Origin: Halogranum rubrum
Lineage (GTDB): Archaea; Halobacteriota; Halobacteria; Halobacteriales; Haloferacaceae
Length of the DNA: 64,000 nt
Direction of reading: 5' to 3'
NCBI RefSeq assembly: GCF_900114455.1
Contig: NZ_FOTC01000007.1
Span: forward strand, 1 to 64,000
Positions 61,847 through 64,000 of this stretch are shown piece by piece. Position numbers and translations under genes: made by a program. The first letter of the stretch is position 1. Each line of letters begins with the position of its first letter. A model generated the notes under the pieces. That model did not search any database. It had not been told where the DNA came from and worked only from the letters and a program-made list of their open reading frames with translations.

Positions 61847-63472
61847 ATGGCTCACCAATCGAACGAATCTCGGCGAAGTACGCTCGTATCGGCGCTCCCA
61901 TCGATTACGCGGACGCAGCTAACGCTCGGCGGTATTCTGCTCGTTGCGATGGGGCTTCGGCTCTACCGCTTGACGAGTACGAGCCTGTGGCTCGACGAAG
62001 TCACTACACTCACTGCGAGGGCAAACCTCCCCGTCGAGCAACTCATCTCAGTGGCGGTCAACTCTTCGCCTCATCCGCCAGGGTATTTCCTCGCGCTTCA
62101 CTACTGGCTCTCGTTCGCCGGGACGACCCCGTTTGCAGCGCGGTTCTTCTCTGTCGTCTGTGGGGTCGGAGCGGTCTTTTTCACCTACAAGATAGGCCGT
62201 CGACTGTTCACACCACGGACCGGGTTGGGTGCCGCACTCCTCCTCGCGATATCACCGATGCACATTCAATACTCGCGAGAGGCCCGGATGTACGCACTCT
62301 TGTGCTTCTTGACGGTGGTCTCGATGTACTACTTCGTCCGACTACTCGAAGGGGAGAGAACGGTCTCTGTCTTCCTCGGCTACACCATCGGTAGCATCTG
62401 TCTGATGTATACGCACATGTTCGCGCTGTTCGTTATCCTCGCCCAGAACAGTTACGTGCTCTTCGTTACCGTCTGGAGCGGGTCGGAGTTGAAGCCTCGT
62501 CTGACCGTCTGGGTCGGATTACAGGCACTCCTCGGCGCGGCGTTCGCACCGTGGTTGGTTCTCATCCGCAGTTACCTCCTCGGCGTGCTCGAAGGAGGTG
62601 GTGGGTCGCTCATCGGTTGGCTCACCGAACCGACGCTCAAGACGCTGCTTCAGACGCTTCTCTCGTACACTGGTTACGTGAGGAACTACCCGTTTTGGTC
62701 CGACCAACTCTACAGCTATCTCATCTCGTTCGTCGTCTTGTTCGTCGCCCTCGCGTCGGTGGGGGTTGCATTCCTCGGCTATCGCTCCGAAACGATGGAC
62801 TACTCACTCCGTGCGTATCTCCGACGGTACTGCGTCGTTCTCACGTGGGGCGCCGCTGCGGTCTTGGTTCCCTACGCCTTCTCACTCTTCGTCACACCGA
62901 TTTACTACACCCGCTACACGATCGGTGCACTCCCGGCGTTCTATCTTCTTGCAAGCCGCGGAGTCGATACACTTCGTTCGCCGGCTATCCGGAGAACGAT
63001 GGCTACTATTCTCGTCGGTGGGCTGTTGATAACCGCCGGTATCTACCACACCACTCCCTCCAGTGAGCAGTGGAAAAGCGCAGGGGAGTATATCGATTCG
63101 GAGTCCGAACCTGGTGAACTCGTCTTTCTCACACCGTCCTACCTCGACCGCCCAACGACGTACTACCTCAACGGGTCGAACCTCACGTTCGAGACCGTTC
63201 CACCTGCGGCCAGCGGGTTCGACGACGGGCCCGATCCAGAGAGGACGGTGTCCACGCGACGGTTCTGGGTCGTGACTGCGACGACGTACGAGCAATCGAC
63301 TGGGTGGCTCGGTGCGATCAACTCGTCGTACACACTCCGTGAGCATCGCCGGTTCGGAAGTGTACAGGTCTATCTCTACACGACAGAGACGACGGCGTCG
63401 AACTCGACGACGAATCGTGTCACACCCCATCGAGAGCGCGAACAGTTCGCTCAGAAGTTACCGGCGAACTGA
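61847..63472 (+). CDS. GT39-like membrane mannosyltransferase
   Basis: 541 residues from ATG 61847. About 10-12 hydrophobic helices; the first extracellular loop has LWLDEVTTLTARANLPVEQL (the Asp-Glu of dolichyl-phosphate-mannose/ArnT-like enzymes) and SSPHPPGYFLALHYWL. C-terminal soluble domain (about 400-541). Uses a lipid-linked sugar as donor. The third gene of the polysaccharide locus, 49 bases after the GT2 gene; a longer frame overlaps the GT2 end and is less likely. Confidence 0.87.
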   Translation: MAHQSNESRRSTLVSALPSITRTQLTLGGILLVAMGLRLYRLTSTSLWLDEVTTLTARANLPVEQLISVAVNSSPHPPGYFLALHYWLSFAGTTPFAARFFSVVCGVGAVFFTYKIGRRLFTPRTGLGAALLLAISPMHIQYSREARMYALLCFLTVVSMYYFVRLLEGERTVSVFLGYTIGSICLMYTHMFALFVILAQNSYVLFVTVWSGSELKPRLTVWVGLQALLGAAFAPWLVLIRSYLLGVLEGGGGSLIGWLTEPTLKTLLQTLLSYTGYVRNYPFWSDQLYSYLISFVVLFVALASVGVAFLGYRSETMDYSLRAYLRRYCVVLTWGAAAVLVPYAFSLFVTPIYYTRYTIGALPAFYLLASRGVDTLRSPAIRRTMATILVGGLLITAGIYHTTPSSEQWKSAGEYIDSESEPGELVFLTPSYLDRPTTYYLNGSNLTFETVPPAASGFDDGPDPERTVSTRRFWVVTATTYEQSTGWLGAINSSYTLREHRRFGSVQVYLYTTETTASNSTTNRVTPHREREQFAQKLPAN

Positions 63473-64000
63473 TCGTCCGTCAACAGTCGTTCTGGCCGCT
63501 CTCCGTTCGAGAGGACGTCACGTGTCACCGCACGCTTGTACGAGTCGTAGACGTTGTACTGGCGGTCGTCGGTCTCGTAGGTGTCCGTCCCTCGCGTTCC
63601 ATCGAATACGGCCCAGTCGGTCTCTTTGTCGACGTTGAACCAACACGCCATCTTCACGTCTTCGCGTCTCATGAACTCGTAGACGTCGGTAATCCACTGT
63701 GACTTCGCTGCCGGACGTGGAGTCCCCTCTTTGAACGACGTCGACCCGAACTCCGGAAACGCGACTGGCTTCTGTGTCAGCGTACGAACTCTCGACAGCA
63801 TGGGAGCGAACACCTCGTCGGGCGACATCCACTCCGACCAATCCTGCGTGCTCCCAAAGTTGTAGCCGTCGATTCCGACCCAATCGACGAACTCGTCACC
63901 AGGATAGTACTCCTCAGTTGCGACGCCGCCGACTTCTCTGAAGTTGGGGTTCCACATCCACTGAACGTGTGTCGCTGTCAGCCCCGCCTCTCGGAACCGG
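63451..64000 (-). CDS. Glycoside hydrolase (GH26-like), C-terminal part
   Basis: The frame runs off the right edge, so only the C-terminal 183 residues are seen. TATHVQWMWNPNFREV, then EFVDWVGIDGYNFGST and a catalytic-type Glu in KPVAFPEFGST fit GH clan A, GH26-like (mannanase, lichenase). ITDVYEFMRREDVKMACWFN and KETDWAVFDG follow. The last 22 bases overlap the GT39 gene convergently. It probably trims or degrades the polymer of the same locus. Confidence 0.82.
   Translation of the reverse strand, partial: RFREAGLTATHVQWMWNPNFREVGGVATEEYYPGDEFVDWVGIDGYNFGSTQDWSEWMSPDEVFAPMLSRVRTLTQKPVAFPEFGSTSFKEGTPRPAAKSQWITDVYEFMRREDVKMACWFNVDKETDWAVFDGTRGTDTYETDDRQYNVYDSYKRAVTRDVLSNGERPERLLTDDQFAGNF

Overview
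The window is from a haloarchaeon, probably of the Haloferax/Haloferacales type. Support comes from high GC, strongly acidic proteins, Tat lipoproteins with RR motifs and a lipobox, many ATG or GTG starts 25-30 bases behind an AT-rich TATA box (leaderless transcripts), and archaeal versions of core enzymes: diphthamide synthase Dph2, archaeal-type methionine adenosyltransferase, 20S proteasome subunits and a DacZ diadenylate cyclase. The species cannot be named from the sequence alone.

Left part (1-14.9 kb): the 5' piece of an IS5-family transposase at the edge, a nitrate/sulfonate-type ABC importer operon, an aminotransferase, secreted lipoproteins, a YchF-type GTPase, small zinc-finger and DUF proteins, an Lrp-TrkA-C regulator, a bactofilin-like (halofilin-like) protein, a DUF3179 lipoprotein, an RNase H-like nuclease next to an SRAP DNA-crosslink protein, and an AI-2E/PerM membrane protein.

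14.9-19.3 kb looks like an inserted or plasmid-derived module on the minus strand: ParA ATPase, partner protein, DUF5805 protein and tyrosine recombinase, with AT-rich gene-free flanks holding short direct repeats and inverted repeats. 19.3-29.1 kb has a NikR-like regulator, a HisG-like protein of unknown role, a DUF502 membrane protein, a long acidic coiled-coil protein, a PPC-domain secreted protein, an MBL hydrolase with a divergent promoter, a sirtuin, a LOG-like protein, a CBS protein and Dph2. 29.2-30.6 kb has an aldolase and a gene-free stretch rich in inverted repeats.

30.6-54.4 kb is mostly housekeeping: esterase, YlbF, a membrane glycosyltransferase, MinD-like plus Walker-A-less RecA-like proteins, FKBP, PEBP, CYTH, mat, thiI, a hydrolase convergent with a cysteine synthase, a thioredoxin, a zinc-ribbon HTH regulator, a proteasome beta-alpha operon with a perfect 18-bp palindrome before its promoter, a DUF255 protein, purD, and the dacZ-mechanosensitive channel pair.

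54.5-64 kb is accessory. It holds a PAS histidine kinase, a protein with class I terpene cyclase hallmarks (the most notable find), a DUF7344-type membrane regulator, and an extracellular polysaccharide locus: DUF2334 deacetylase-like, processive GT2, GT39-like transferase and, convergent, a glycoside hydrolase cut by the right edge.
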